The notes below the pieces were generated by a model. It had not been told where the DNA came from and searched no databases. It saw only the letters and a program-made list of their open reading frames with translations. Below, piece after piece: positions 33,312 through 42,391 of a stretch of DNA of 64,000 bases. How positions within the stretch are numbered: position 1 is the stretch's first letter; every line of letters starts with the position of its first letter. Source of the DNA: Arthrobacter_H rhombi (GTDB taxonomy: Bacteria; Actinomycetota; Actinomycetes; Actinomycetales; Micrococcaceae); contig NZ_BAAAIV010000015.1 of NCBI RefSeq assembly GCF_039526245.1, positions 78,022 through 142,021 of the forward strand, read 5' to 3'. Position numbers and translations under genes: made by a program.

Positions 33312-34184
33312 ATGCCCGTCGTAACCATGCGCCAGCTGCTCGACAGCGGCGTCCACTTTGGCCACCAGACCCGTCGCTGGAACCCGAAGATGAAGCGCTT
33401 CATCTTCACCGAGCGCAACGGCATCTACATCATCGACCTCCAGCAGTCGCTGTCCTACATCGACCGCGCCTACGAGTTCGTCAAGGCCACGGTTGCCCAC
33501 GGTGGAACCGTGCTGTTCGTCGGCACGAAGAAGCAGGCCCAGGAGGCCATCTCCGAGCAGGCCACCCGCGTCAACCAGCCGTACGTCAACCAGCGCTGGC
33601 TCGGCGGCATGCTGACCAACTTCGCCACGGTCTCCAAGCGCGTTTCGCGCATGAAGGAGCTCGAGGAAATCGACTTCGACGATGTCGCAGGCTCGATGTA
33701 CACCAAGAAGGAACTGCTGCTGATGCGCCGCGAGCTCACCAAGCTGCAGACCAACCTGGGCGGCATCCGCAACCTGACCAAGGCACCGTCGCTCCTCTGG
33801 GTCGTTGACACCAAGAAGGAGCACCTCGCCGTTGACGAGGCCAAGAAGCTGAACATCCCCGTCGTGGCCATCCTGGACACCAACTGCGATCCGGATGAGG
33901 TCGACTTCCCGATTCCGGGCAATGACGACGCCATCCGCTCCGTCAACCTGCTGACCCGCGTCGTCGCCGACGCCGTTGCCGAGGGCCTCATCGCCCGCAG
34001 CAACAAGCAGAGTGGCAACACCGAGGCCGCCGCAGAGCCGATGGCCGAGTGGGAGCGCGAGCTGCTCGAGGCCAAGCCCGAAGAGACCGAGGCTCCCGCA
34101 GCCGAGGCCGCTCCGGCTGCTGAGGAAGCTCCGGCCGCCGAAGCCGAAGCAGCACCCGAGGCTCCGGCCGAGGACGCCAAGTAA
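33312..34184 (+). CDS. rpsB: 30S ribosomal protein S2
   Basis: A 290-residue protein beginning MPVVTMRQLLDSGVHFGHQTRRWNPKM, the universal S2 opening, with RWLGGMLTNF and the conserved VDTKKEHLAVDEAKKL and LDTNCDPD. The last ~45 residues are an Ala/Glu/Pro-rich acidic tail, usual in actinobacteria. The ATG has GAAGGAG upstream. It binds the small-subunit head/body junction near S1. A hairpin separates it from tsf. Confidence 0.98.
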   Translation: MPVVTMRQLLDSGVHFGHQTRRWNPKMKRFIFTERNGIYIIDLQQSLSYIDRAYEFVKATVAHGGTVLFVGTKKQAQEAISEQATRVNQPYVNQRWLGGMLTNFATVSKRVSRMKELEEIDFDDVAGSMYTKKELLLMRRELTKLQTNLGGIRNLTKAPSLLWVVDTKKEHLAVDEAKKLNIPVVAILDTNCDPDEVDFPIPGNDDAIRSVNLLTRVVADAVAEGLIARSNKQSGNTEAAAEPMAEWERELLEAKPEETEAPAAEAAPAAEEAPAAEAEAAPEAPAEDAK

Positions 34185-34199
34185 CAACTGTTGGGCCAC

Positions 34200-34237
34200 G
34201 GGAGCCGGCGGGCCATCTGGCTCGCCGGCTCCCTTCA
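34200..34237 (+). terminator. Hairpin between rpsB and tsf
   Basis: An 11-bp stem (34200-34210 with 34223-34233) is followed by TTCAAAC. It may act as a partial terminator that lowers tsf relative to rpsB. Confidence 0.6.
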
Positions 34238-34308
34238 AACCGGGCCGCGTCCGTGATCGGACCGGCTCGTGGGAACTAGCTAGATCACCACTGAGAATGG
34301 GGTTGCAC

Positions 34309-35148
34309 ATGGCGAACTACACCGCCGCTGATATCAAGGCGCTTCGCGAGCGCACCGGCGCAGGCATGATGGACGTGAAGAAGGCACTCGACGAGGCCAA
34401 CGGCGATGCCGAGAAGGCCATCGAGCTCATCCGCGTCAAGGGCCTCAAGGGCGCCACCAAGCGTGAAGGCCGCTCCACCGCCGAGGGCCTGGTTGCCGCC
34501 AAGGTCGTCGACGGCACCGTCGGCGTCATGATCGAGATCAACTGCGAGACCGACTTCGTCGCCAAGAACGACAAGTTCATCGCCCTCGCCGACAAGGTCC
34601 TGGAGGTGGCTGTCTCCACCGGCGCCGCCGACCTGGAGGCCCTGCTGGCCGCCGATGTCGATGGCAAGAAGCTGTCCGACGTCGTCATCGAAGAAGGCGC
34701 CATCCTGGGCGAGAAGGTTGTCGTCCGCCGTCTGGCCCGCCTCGAAGGCGCCACGGTTGATGCCTACCTGCACAAGACGTCCAAGGACCTCCCGGCCCAG
34801 GTCGGCGTCCTCATGGTCGTCGATGGTTCCGGCGAAGCCGCGCAGACCGTCGCCCACGACGTGGCAGTGCACACCGCGGCACTGGCCCCGACCTACCTGA
34901 GCCGCGAGGACGTTCCCGCCGAGACCGTCGCCAACGAGCGTCGCATCGCCGATGAGACCGCCCGCGCCGAAGGCAAGCCGGAAGCCGCACTCACGAAGAT
35001 CGTTGAAGGCCGCATGACCGGGTTCTTCAAGGAGATCGTGCTGCTGGACCAGCCGTTCGCGAAGGACTCCAAGCAGGTCGTTGGCAAGGTGCTCGAGGGC
35101 GCCGGCGTCAAGGCTACCGGGTTCGCCCGTTTCCGCGTAGGCTCCTAG
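34309..35148 (+). CDS. tsf: Elongation factor Ts
   Basis: A 279-residue guanine-exchange factor for EF-Tu. Seen: N-terminal UBA-like ADIKALRERTGAGMMDVKKALDE and the core EINCETDFVAKND, both hallmark EF-Ts motifs. The ATG at 34309 is chosen over an in-frame ATG four codons earlier because homologues begin MANYTAADIK. It belongs to the conserved rpsB-tsf-pyrH-frr block. Confidence 0.98.
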   Translation: MANYTAADIKALRERTGAGMMDVKKALDEANGDAEKAIELIRVKGLKGATKREGRSTAEGLVAAKVVDGTVGVMIEINCETDFVAKNDKFIALADKVLEVAVSTGAADLEALLAADVDGKKLSDVVIEEGAILGEKVVVRRLARLEGATVDAYLHKTSKDLPAQVGVLMVVDGSGEAAQTVAHDVAVHTAALAPTYLSREDVPAETVANERRIADETARAEGKPEAALTKIVEGRMTGFFKEIVLLDQPFAKDSKQVVGKVLEGAGVKATGFARFRVGS

Positions 35149-35191
35149 CAGCTTAACGGCGGCCGGATTCCGCCCGCCCATGCGGCATTGA

Positions 35192-35228
35192 CAAGGGGGC
35201 GGCCACCACTGAGGTGGCCGCCCCCTTG
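35192..35228 (+). terminator. Strong hairpin after tsf
   Basis: Two 16-base arms (35192-35207 and 35213-35228) form a perfect GC-rich stem. It separates the ribosomal pair from pyrH. Confidence 0.85.
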
Positions 35229-35293
35229 CCACGCCCAGACCATTTTTGAAACCCAGCACGACGGCGGACCCCGGTCCGCGACAGGAGTCCTCC

Positions 35294-36046
35294 ATGGCAG
35301 CAACCCAGCAGGTAGAACCGACCCAGATCACCAACGAGTCCGGGACCCGTCGCCGGGTCCTGCTCAAGCTCTCCGGTGAGGTCTTCGGCGGCGGCAAGCT
35401 CGGCGTCGACCCGGTGACCGTGCGCGGCGTCGCCGAGCAGATCGCCGCGACCGTCGGCGAGGTGGAGACCGCCATCGTCGTTGGCGGCGGAAACTTCTTC
35501 CGGGGTGCCGAGCTCTCCCAGTCCGGCATGGACCGTTCCCGTGCCGACTACATGGGCATGCTGGGCACCGTGATGAACTGCCTGGCGCTGCAGGACTTCC
35601 TGGAGCAGGCAGGTGTCGAGACGCGCGTGCAGTCCGCCATCAGCATGGCCCAGGTGGCCGAGGCCTACATCCCGCGCCGGGCCATCCGCCACATGGAGAA
35701 GAACCGCGTGGTCATCTTCGGTGCCGGTGCCGGTCTGCCGTACTTCTCCACCGATACCGTGGCCGCGCAGCGGGCCCTGGAGGTGCGTGCCGACGTCGTG
35801 CTCATGGCCAAGAGCGGTGTTGACGGCGTGTACACCGCCGACCCCAAGAAGGACCCCACCGCCAAACGCCTCGAGACGCTGACCTACGACGAGGCGCTGT
35901 TGAAGGACATCCGCGTGATGGACCAGACGGCCATGACCATGTGCAAGGACAACGGGCTGGAAATGATGGTCTTCGGCATGTCGGGGGACGGGAACGTCAC
36001 CCGCGCCATCCGCGGCGAGGCCCTGGGCACGCGCGTCACCGTCTAG
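35294..36046 (+). CDS. pyrH: UMP kinase
   Basis: A 250-residue amino-acid-kinase-fold enzyme that phosphorylates UMP to UDP. Seen: LLKLSGEVFGG, VVGGGNFFRG, ADYMGMLGTVMN, GAGLPYFSTDT and the C-terminal MSGDGNVTRAI. The ATG has ACAGGAG upstream. A short N-terminal extension (about 15 residues) precedes the catalytic core, common in this group. Confidence 0.97.
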   Translation: MAATQQVEPTQITNESGTRRRVLLKLSGEVFGGGKLGVDPVTVRGVAEQIAATVGEVETAIVVGGGNFFRGAELSQSGMDRSRADYMGMLGTVMNCLALQDFLEQAGVETRVQSAISMAQVAEAYIPRRAIRHMEKNRVVIFGAGAGLPYFSTDTVAAQRALEVRADVVLMAKSGVDGVYTADPKKDPTAKRLETLTYDEALLKDIRVMDQTAMTMCKDNGLEMMVFGMSGDGNVTRAIRGEALGTRVTV

Positions 36047-36148
36047 CCCCGCCACCACCGAGCAGCTCCACCGTGGCATAGGATGAATGCTGAGCGTGGA
36101 ACCCACCCCGGAGCCGTCTGGCGGCACCGGATTCCGAAGGAGAGAGTA

Positions 36149-36706
36149 GTGATCGAGGAAACCCTGCAGGACGCCAACGAGAAGATGGAGCGTACCCTCG
36201 AGGCGACGAAGGAGGACTTCGCCACGATTCGTACCGGCCGGGCCAACCCGGGCCTGTACTCCAAGGTCCTGGTGGACTACTACGGCTCGGCGACCCCGCT
36301 GCAGCAGCTGGCCTCGTTCGCCGTTCCCGACGCACGTACGATCCTGATCACCCCCTACGACGTCACCGCGCTGCGTGAGATCGAAAAGGCGCTGAGCGAC
36401 TCCGAGATCGGCGCCAACCCGTCCAACGACGGCAAGGTCATCCGCGTGACCCTGCCCGAGCTGACGGCCGAACGCCGCAAGGAATACGTCAAGGTCGTCA
36501 AGGGCAAGGGCGAGGATGCCAAGGTCGCGATCCGCAACCACCGCCGCAAGGCCAAGGAGACCATGGACAAGATGGTCAAGGACGGCGACGTGGGCGAGGA
36601 CGACGGCTCGCGTGGCGAGAAGGACCTGGACGCGTTGACCAAGAAGGCCACCGACCAGGTCGATGAGCTGCTCAAGCGCAAGGAAACCGAGCTGCTGGAC
36701 GTCTAA
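36149..36706 (+). CDS. frr: Ribosome recycling factor
   Basis: A 185-residue protein, exactly the family length. Seen: MERTLEATKEDFATIRTGRANPGL, PDARTILITPYD, PSNDGKVIRVTLPELTAERRKEYVK. It splits post-termination ribosomes with EF-G. The GTG start has GAAGGAGAGA upstream. A TAGGAT element near 36078 could supply a separate promoter. The stop overlaps cdsA by one base (TAATG). Confidence 0.98.
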   Translation: MIEETLQDANEKMERTLEATKEDFATIRTGRANPGLYSKVLVDYYGSATPLQQLASFAVPDARTILITPYDVTALREIEKALSDSEIGANPSNDGKVIRVTLPELTAERRKEYVKVVKGKGEDAKVAIRNHRRKAKETMDKMVKDGDVGEDDGSRGEKDLDALTKKATDQVDELLKRKETELLDV

Positions 36707-37665
36707 TGCCCACTCCGACGCAACCCGACGGCGCTGCCAGCGGCCACGGTGAAGCGCCGGGGCCGGACCCCGCGGCACCGGCGCCGCTCTCGCGGCGCCA
36801 ACTGCGGGACCAGCGCGCTGCCAAGCCCTCGCGGGCCGGCCGTGACCTCCCGGCAGCCATCGGGGTCGGGTTCGTCCTGCTCGCCGCCGTCCTGCTGGGC
36901 CTGTTCTTCGTGCCGCTGGCCTTTGTGGGGATCGTGGCGGTGTTCGCCGTCGTCGGTTCCTGGGAAGTCAGCCGCGCGCTCATGGCCGCGAAGACCGAGG
37001 TCCCGCTGCCGCCGCTGGCGGTGGCGGGCATCGTCCTGCCGTTCTCCGCCTATCTGGGTGGCGCCGAAGCCCTCGGGTTCGCGTTGGCCGGAAGTGTGTT
37101 GCTGGTCCTGGTCTGGCGGATCGTGGAGGGCGCGGCCGGGGCCTTCCGCTCCGTCGTTGCCTCCACCTTCGTGCTGTTGTGGGTGCCCTTCCTCATCAGC
37201 TTCGCCATCCTGCTGATGCTGGAGGACCGCGGCCGGACCCTGGTCGCCGTCGTGCTCCTGCTGGTCGTCGCCAACGACACCTTCGGCTATCTGGTGGGCG
37301 CCTCGCTGGGCAAGCACCCGATGGCACCGAAGATCAGCCCCAAGAAGTCCTGGGAGGGCTTTGCCGGGTCCTGCCTGGGGGCGATCGTGGTCGGGATCGC
37401 GTGCATCGTGTTCATGCTGGACCGCCCCTGGTGGATCGGCATCCCGCTCGCGTTGGCCACGGTGGCAGCCGCGACAGCGGGCGACCTGGCCGAATCGATG
37501 GTCAAGCGTGAACTCGGGATCAAGGACATGAGCAATCTGCTGCCCGGACACGGCGGGGTGATGGACCGGCTGGATTCGGTCGTCTTCTCCTTCCCGATCG
37601 GCTATATCCTTTCGGTCCTGCTGCTCCCCGGCGTGGACGGCACGATTGGCCTGCCGCTGCCCTAA
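36706..37665 (+). CDS. cdsA: Phosphatidate cytidylyltransferase (CDP-diacylglycerol synthase)
   Basis: A 319-residue membrane enzyme making CDP-diacylglycerol from phosphatidate and CTP, the donor for the PgsA-type enzyme at 28 kb. Seen: KISPKKSWEGF and the signature SNLLPGHGGVMDRLDS (276-291), with about eight helices. A ~45-residue Pro/Ala-rich cytosolic N-terminus precedes the first helix. Coupled to frr by a 1-bp overlap. Confidence 0.96.
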   Translation: MPTPTQPDGAASGHGEAPGPDPAAPAPLSRRQLRDQRAAKPSRAGRDLPAAIGVGFVLLAAVLLGLFFVPLAFVGIVAVFAVVGSWEVSRALMAAKTEVPLPPLAVAGIVLPFSAYLGGAEALGFALAGSVLLVLVWRIVEGAAGAFRSVVASTFVLLWVPFLISFAILLMLEDRGRTLVAVVLLLVVANDTFGYLVGASLGKHPMAPKISPKKSWEGFAGSCLGAIVVGIACIVFMLDRPWWIGIPLALATVAAATAGDLAESMVKRELGIKDMSNLLPGHGGVMDRLDSVVFSFPIGYILSVLLLPGVDGTIGLPLP

Positions 37666-37740
37666 GATGGGTGCAGTAATGTGGCGGCCCACCCCGGCCG
37701 CCGCCACGTCAGCCAGCAACGCCAGCTTGAGGGAAGTGCA

Positions 37741-38325
37741 GTGAGCCAGGACAGCCAGCAGAAGACCCAGACCCCCTTCGAACGGGTCGACTCCCAGGAG
37801 TTCGGCTACCACGTCAAGCAGGTCGATCACTTCCTGGCCCGTGCCCGCGCCACCTACAACGGCACCGGCGACGACGACAGCGTGGTCACCAGCCACCTGG
37901 TTCGCCGGACCTCCTTCGAACCGCAGAAGGGCGGCTACGTCGCCCAGGAAGTCGACGCCGCGCTGGACCGGCTCGAGGACGTCTTCGCCCAGCGTGAGCG
38001 CGACGCCCTGATCGAGGCCTCCGGCGAGGAGGCCTGGCTGGAGCAGGTGGGACACCTTTCGGCCATCCTGCGCGGCCGGCTCCACCGCGAACCGGGGCAG
38101 CGCTTCCGCCGCCCCAGCCGCCGCAACGCCCCCAGCTACCACATCGAGGACGTCGACAAGCTGTGCGGGCATCTGTTGCAGTACTTCGAGCAGGACGTCC
38201 CCATGAGCGTCGATGCGGTCCGCAAGGCCTCCTTCCGTGAGGCCGTCGGCCGGGACGGCTACGAGGAAAGCCAGGTCGACGCCTTCCTGGACCGCGTCGT
38301 GGAGCTCATGGCCTCCATCGACTAG
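37741..38325 (+). CDS. DivIVA-domain protein with repeated modules
   Basis: A 194-residue protein built of four short units that each resemble the DivIVA membrane-binding start (F...GY...VD.FLD): about 13-35 (FGYHVKQVDHFLARA), 60-82 (GGYVAQEVDAALDRLED), 122-145 (YHIEDVDKLCGHLL) and 166-190 (DGYEESQVDAFLDRVVELM). The long coiled coil of true DivIVA/Wag31 is missing. It may bind curved or polar membrane or another DivIVA protein. A GTG start with GAGGGAAG upstream, and a TAAGAT -10-like element near 37663, suggest separate expression after cdsA. Confidence 0.82.
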   Translation: MSQDSQQKTQTPFERVDSQEFGYHVKQVDHFLARARATYNGTGDDDSVVTSHLVRRTSFEPQKGGYVAQEVDAALDRLEDVFAQRERDALIEASGEEAWLEQVGHLSAILRGRLHREPGQRFRRPSRRNAPSYHIEDVDKLCGHLLQYFEQDVPMSVDAVRKASFREAVGRDGYEESQVDAFLDRVVELMASID

Positions 38326-38331
38326 CTGCGG

Positions 38332-39825
38332 CTAGATCCGGCTGGCCCCCGGACCGGACGCCGCCCGCTCGGGCGCGTGCAGCCGGGTCATGACCGTCGA
38401 CGTCGCCCCCGGGGATGGTCCGCGGGTGGCCAGCGACACCAACACGGTGACCACGAACGCCAACGGGACGGTCCAGGCGGCCGGCTGCGTGGCCAGGTCC
38501 AGTGCCAAGCCCGCGAGGTCGGGAACGGTCGAGGCCACCAGCATCGCCACCCCGCAGGCCAGGGCGCCGGCGAGCATTCCGGCCACCGCACCGGCAGCCG
38601 TCAGCCCCCGCCACCAGATGCCCAACAGCAGCAGCGGGCAGATGGTGGAGGCCGTGAAGGCGAATACCGCCCCGATCGCCCCGGCCAGCGCCAAGGTGCT
38701 GGTGCCCAGGGCCAGCAGCAGCGGGACCGCACTGGCCAGGACGGCTGACCAACGGAAGCCGCGCACCGTGCCGCCGAACAGGTCCTGGCTCATCACCCCC
38801 GCCAGGGAGACCACCAGACCCGACGTAGTGGACATGAATGCCGCAAACGCGCCCCCGATGACCAGGGCAGTCAGCAGGTTCCCCGCGGTTCCACCGACCA
38901 CGCGGGCCGGCAGCAGCAGCACCGTCGCATCGGCATTGCCGTTCTGTGCCAGCTCCGGCAGGTAGACCCGCCCGAGCACACCGAGCACTGTGGGGAAGAG
39001 GTAGAAGACCGAGAGCAGGACCAGCACGATCGCCGTCGTCCGGCGTGCCGAGGCCCCATCCGGGTTGGTGTAGAAGCGCACCAGCACATGCGGCAGCCCC
39101 AGCGTCCCGAACAGCAACGCCACGATCAACGAGATCGTCGAATAGATCCCCGACTGGCCCAGCGCCTCCTGGGGCAGGTCGAACGCCAACCCGTTGCCGG
39201 TCGCGGAGCGTCCGGTGATGCCCAGCTCCAGCAGCAGGAACACGGTGGGCACCGCGAGCGCCCCGAGCTTGAGCCAGAACTGGAAGGCCTGCACGAAGGT
39301 GATCGAGCGCATCCCGCCGGCGACCACCGTCAGGCAGACCACCGCCATGACCATCGCCGCACCGAGCCAGCCGGGCAACCCGGTGGTGATCGCCAACGTC
39401 AGGGACGCCCCATGGAGTTGGGGCACGATGTAGAGCCACCCGACCACGACCACCAGGATGCTGGTCACCAGCCGGGCCATCCGGCTGTGGAGCCGGATCT
39501 GGGCAAAATCGGGCAGCGTGTAGGCCCCGGATCGGCGCAGGGGAGCCGCCACGAAGAGCAGCAGCATCAGGTACCCGGCCGTGTAGCCGATCGGAAACCA
39601 GAGCGCGTCCTGCCCGGAGACCACGATCAGCCCGGCGATGCCCAGGAAGCTGGCCGCTGAGAGGTATTCCCCGCCGATGGCCGAGGCATTCCACCAGGGG
39701 CGCACCGTGCGGGAGGCGACGTAGAAGTCCCCGGTGGTCCGCGACAGGCGCAGCCCATGCACGGCGATCAGCACCGTGGCCAGCATGACGACGGCGATCG
39801 CCAGCAGTGCCGTACCGGCGCTCAT
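38332..39825 (-). CDS. Sodium:solute symporter, acetate/monocarboxylate type (second copy)
   Basis: A 497-residue SSS-family transporter with about 13 helices. Seen: GDFYVASRTVRPWWNASAIGGEYLSAASFLGIAG, close to the ActP consensus, FGTLGLPHVLVRFYTNPD and the sodium-site region AAFMSTTSGLVVSLAG. The start MSAGTALL overlaps the stop of the upstream DUF485 gene by 4 bp. It is the last gene of an HK-RR-DUF485-symporter operon and is paralogous to the symporter at 42802-44439. The likely substrates are acetate, pyruvate or propionate. Confidence 0.9.
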   Translation of the reverse strand: MSAGTALLAIAVVMLATVLIAVHGLRLSRTTGDFYVASRTVRPWWNASAIGGEYLSAASFLGIAGLIVVSGQDALWFPIGYTAGYLMLLLFVAAPLRRSGAYTLPDFAQIRLHSRMARLVTSILVVVVGWLYIVPQLHGASLTLAITTGLPGWLGAAMVMAVVCLTVVAGGMRSITFVQAFQFWLKLGALAVPTVFLLLELGITGRSATGNGLAFDLPQEALGQSGIYSTISLIVALLFGTLGLPHVLVRFYTNPDGASARRTTAIVLVLLSVFYLFPTVLGVLGRVYLPELAQNGNADATVLLLPARVVGGTAGNLLTALVIGGAFAAFMSTTSGLVVSLAGVMSQDLFGGTVRGFRWSAVLASAVPLLLALGTSTLALAGAIGAVFAFTASTICPLLLLGIWWRGLTAAGAVAGMLAGALACGVAMLVASTVPDLAGLALDLATQPAAWTVPLAFVVTVLVSLATRGPSPGATSTVMTRLHAPERAASGPGASRI

Positions 39826-40208
39826 TCGCCGGTCACGTCCCGGTAGCGCGCCTCGTACCGCGCGCTGACCCGGTTGTAGAGGAACGCCCCCGAGAGGATG
39901 ATCGGGTAGACCCCGATCCCCAACACGATCCACGGCAGCGGGATCGTCAGGATCCGGATGGCGTGGATCTGCGGCCACGCGGCCACCATGACGGCCAGGC
40001 ACAACAGCAGCAGCAGGAACCCCACCGCCACCGACAGGGACAGGCGCAATTGGGAGCGGATCAGTGACCTGACGTAGAACTCGGCGGCCGGATCGGGGCC
40101 GGTCCGCCGGCCGGACACGCCCAACGGGGCACCTTCCGGCGCCGTCACGCGGACCCGCACCGGTGGAGTCTGCCGGTCCTGCTGCCCGCCCGGACCCGGG
40201 GCGTTCAC
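39822..40208 (-). CDS. Small DUF485-like membrane protein, symporter partner
   Basis: A 128-residue protein with two helices (about 68-90 and 98-120) and a Pro/Gly/Gln-rich N-terminus. Its GTG overlaps the response-regulator stop (GTGA) and its stop overlaps the symporter start (ATGA). Small DUF485 proteins accompany ActP/MctC-type symporters (for example MctB-MctC in Corynebacterium glutamicum). Sequence similarity to DUF485 is weak here, so the call rests on size, topology and position. Confidence 0.75.
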   Translation of the reverse strand: MNAPGPGGQQDRQTPPVRVRVTAPEGAPLGVSGRRTGPDPAAEFYVRSLIRSQLRLSLSVAVGFLLLLLCLAVMVAAWPQIHAIRILTIPLPWIVLGIGVYPIILSGAFLYNRVSARYEARYRDVTGE

Positions 40209-40921
40209 AGGGGACGGATGCGGTTGGCTGCCAGGTTCTCCCGCAGTAGCGGCAGTGCCCGGCGGCTGACCGGCAACTCGGTGTCGCCGATGAGCACCGA
40301 GGCCTTGCCCGGCGCCATCTTGACCTTTTCCACCCGGTTCATGGCCACCAGGTACCCCCGGTGGATGCGCAGGTAGCCTGCCGGCGCCCACTGCTGTTCC
40401 AGGTCGTTGAGCGGGACCCGGATCAGGTAGCTGGCGTCGGCGGTGTGCAGGCGGGCGTAGTCGCCCTGGGCCTGGACGTAGCGGATCTCGTCGCGGCGGA
40501 TCATCTTGGTGACCCCACCCTGGTCCACCGTGACGACCTCGGGTTCGGTGGGCCCTTCCTGGATCAGCTCGCAGACCCGGCGCACCGATTCGGCCAGGCG
40601 TTCGGGGCGGATCGGCTTGAGCACATAGTCCACCGCCGCCAGTTCGAAGGCCTCCAGCGCCTGCGCCTCGTCGGCGGTCACGAAGACGACGGCGGGGGGC
40701 CGGCTGAAGCGGGAGATCACCCGGGCGATGTCCAGGCCGGAGAGCGCCGGCATGTGGATGTCCAGAAAGAGGGCGTCGACGGGGAACTCCTCCAGCGCCT
40801 TCAGCGCCGCGGCCCCGGAGGTGGCCCGGTGGATCTGGCCCACGCGGGCGTCGGCGTCGAGCAGGAAGGCCAGTTCCTCGACGGCGGGCAGCTCATCATC
40901 TGCGACGACGACATTGATCAT
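40205..40921 (-). CDS. LytTR-family response regulator
   Basis: A 238-residue regulator. Receiver domain 1-120 has acidic D8-D9, phosphoacceptor D54 in LFLDIHMP, T83 in FVTAD and K103 in VLKPIRP. The LytTR DNA-binding domain (about 135-235) has IRYVQAQGDYARLHT and YLRIHRGYLVAMNRVEKV. LytTR regulators bind direct repeats. With the adjacent kinase it forms a LytS/LytR-type system that probably controls the two flanking symporter operons. Confidence 0.95.
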   Translation of the reverse strand: MINVVVADDELPAVEELAFLLDADARVGQIHRATSGAAALKALEEFPVDALFLDIHMPALSGLDIARVISRFSRPPAVVFVTADEAQALEAFELAAVDYVLKPIRPERLAESVRRVCELIQEGPTEPEVVTVDQGGVTKMIRRDEIRYVQAQGDYARLHTADASYLIRVPLNDLEQQWAPAGYLRIHRGYLVAMNRVEKVKMAPGKASVLIGDTELPVSRRALPLLRENLAANRIRPL

Positions 40922-40956
40922 GCCACCAGTCTAGGCAGCGATGTGAGCCCTGGCAC

Positions 40957-42144
40957 TCAGGCCGGCGGGCCGGCGTCGTACCCGGGTTGGAATTTGGGGA
41001 TCCGCAGCGTGATCAGCGTTCCGGCGCCCGGTGCGGTGTCGATGACCAGGCCGTGGCCGTCCCCATAGAGCTGGCGCAACCGCACGTCCACATTGCGCAA
41101 TCCCACGTGGACGCCGTCGGAGGTGCCGGCCAGGACGGCGCGCAAGGCCTCCGGGTCCGCGCCCACGCCATCGTCCTCCACCGTGATCTCCGCGAACGCC
41201 CCGGCATCGGAGGCCGTCAGGCTGATCAGCCCGCCACCGGCCTTGCCCTCGAGCCCATGGCGGACCGCGTTCTCCACCAACGGCTGCAGCGACAGGAACG
41301 GCATGACCGTGCTGAGCACCTCCGGGGCGATGGCCAGGGAGACCCGGATGCGGTCCCCGAACCGTGCCTTCTCCAGCAGCAGGTAGCGGTCGATGGCCTG
41401 CAGTTCCTCGGCGAGGGTGGTGAAGTCCCCGTGGCGGCGGAACGAGTACCGGGTGAAGTCGGCGAACTCGACCACCAGGGTGCGGGCGCGCTGCGGGTCG
41501 GTGTTGATGAAGGAGGCGATCGCGTTGAGGCTGTTGTAGATGAAGTGCGGGCTGATCTGGGCGCGCAGGGCGCGGACTTCGGCCTCCATCAACAGCGCGC
41601 GGGACTCGTCGAGTTCCGCCAGTCCCAGTTGGGCCGCGACCCAGGCCGCCAGTTCGGTGGTGGCACGGACCAGCCCGGCGTTGGCCCGCGGAGCCAGCGC
41701 CACCACGGTGCCCACCGCGACCCCGCGGACCAGGATCGGCGCGTAGACGCCGTCGGCCCCGGGGCCCCGCACCACCTGGGTGCGGGCTGCCTCCACCGCC
41801 TGGACGGCGCCGCGCGCCAGGTCGGTGGGGGAGTCGCAGCCGGGATCGGCCAACGGTCCATCCAGGGCCAGCACCGTCGTCGTATCGGTGATGGCCAACC
41901 CCTCGCAGCCGAGCACATCGCGCAGATGCCGTGCCGCCCGGCCGGCCCCCTCGGCCTGCAGGCCGGCACTGAAATGCGGGGCCGCCTGGGAGACCCGGTG
42001 CAGGGTCTCATACGTGGCCCGGTCGGCGTCCGTGCCCAGGTCGCGGAACGAGCGCAGGGTCCGGAATCCGACGTAGAAGACCACTGCCACGGCAATGGTG
42101 AGGATCGCGATGATCACCGTGGTCTGGGTGGCGGCGGACAGCAT
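40957..42144 (-). CDS. LytS-type sensor histidine kinase
   Basis: About 395 residues. One N-terminal membrane helix (about 8-26), a GAF-like sensor region (about 45-170), then the His_kinase box LRAQISPHFIYNSLNAIASF and an HATPase domain with ENAVRHGLEG and EDDGVG. The N-terminal 5TM-LytS sensor is absent, so signal sensing probably rests on the GAF-like part. The ATG at 42144 is preferred over a GTG two codons upstream because TAGGCT lies exactly 6 bases before it (leaderless). LytS/LytTR systems of E. coli and Bacillus sense or control pyruvate uptake. Confidence 0.93.
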   Translation of the reverse strand: MLSAATQTTVIIAILTIAVAVVFYVGFRTLRSFRDLGTDADRATYETLHRVSQAAPHFSAGLQAEGAGRAARHLRDVLGCEGLAITDTTTVLALDGPLADPGCDSPTDLARGAVQAVEAARTQVVRGPGADGVYAPILVRGVAVGTVVALAPRANAGLVRATTELAAWVAAQLGLAELDESRALLMEAEVRALRAQISPHFIYNSLNAIASFINTDPQRARTLVVEFADFTRYSFRRHGDFTTLAEELQAIDRYLLLEKARFGDRIRVSLAIAPEVLSTVMPFLSLQPLVENAVRHGLEGKAGGGLISLTASDAGAFAEITVEDDGVGADPEALRAVLAGTSDGVHVGLRNVDVRLRQLYGDGHGLVIDTAPGAGTLITLRIPKFQPGYDAGPPA

Positions 42145-42150
42145 GGACAC

Positions 42151-42156
42151 AGCCTA
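42151..42156 (-). promoter_or_regulatory. Likely -10 element (TAGGCT) of the kinase operon, leaderless
   Basis: On the minus strand TAGGCT ends 6 bases before the ATG at 42144. Confidence 0.55.
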
Positions 42157-42271
42157 GACGCAGGACCGAGCGGTCCGGGGGAGCGCGGCCACGACGGGGC
42201 GCGGGCTGCTACCGCTCGCCGGGAGGCCCGACCGCTCGGCGCATCCACGGCACCGTTGGGCCACACGGGGA

Positions 42272-42287
42272 CGTGACGCACTTCACT
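42272..42287. promoter_or_regulatory. CRP/GlxR-like site CGTGA-CGCACT-TCACT
   Basis: GTGA-N6-TCAC, the core of the CRP/GlxR consensus, lies 105-120 bases before the DUF485 start in the divergent symporter promoter. A second palindrome, TGATGG-AAG-CCATCA, lies at 42310-42324. The remaining intergenic sequence (42157-42391) shows no gene. Confidence 0.6.
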
Positions 42288-42391
42288 ATCGCCGACGCGT
42301 GAATGACAGTGATGGAAGCCATCATTGCGGTCGCGGGCGGGGAACGACACCCGGCACGGGGCCGACGGCAACACCACTTTGAGGAGGAACC

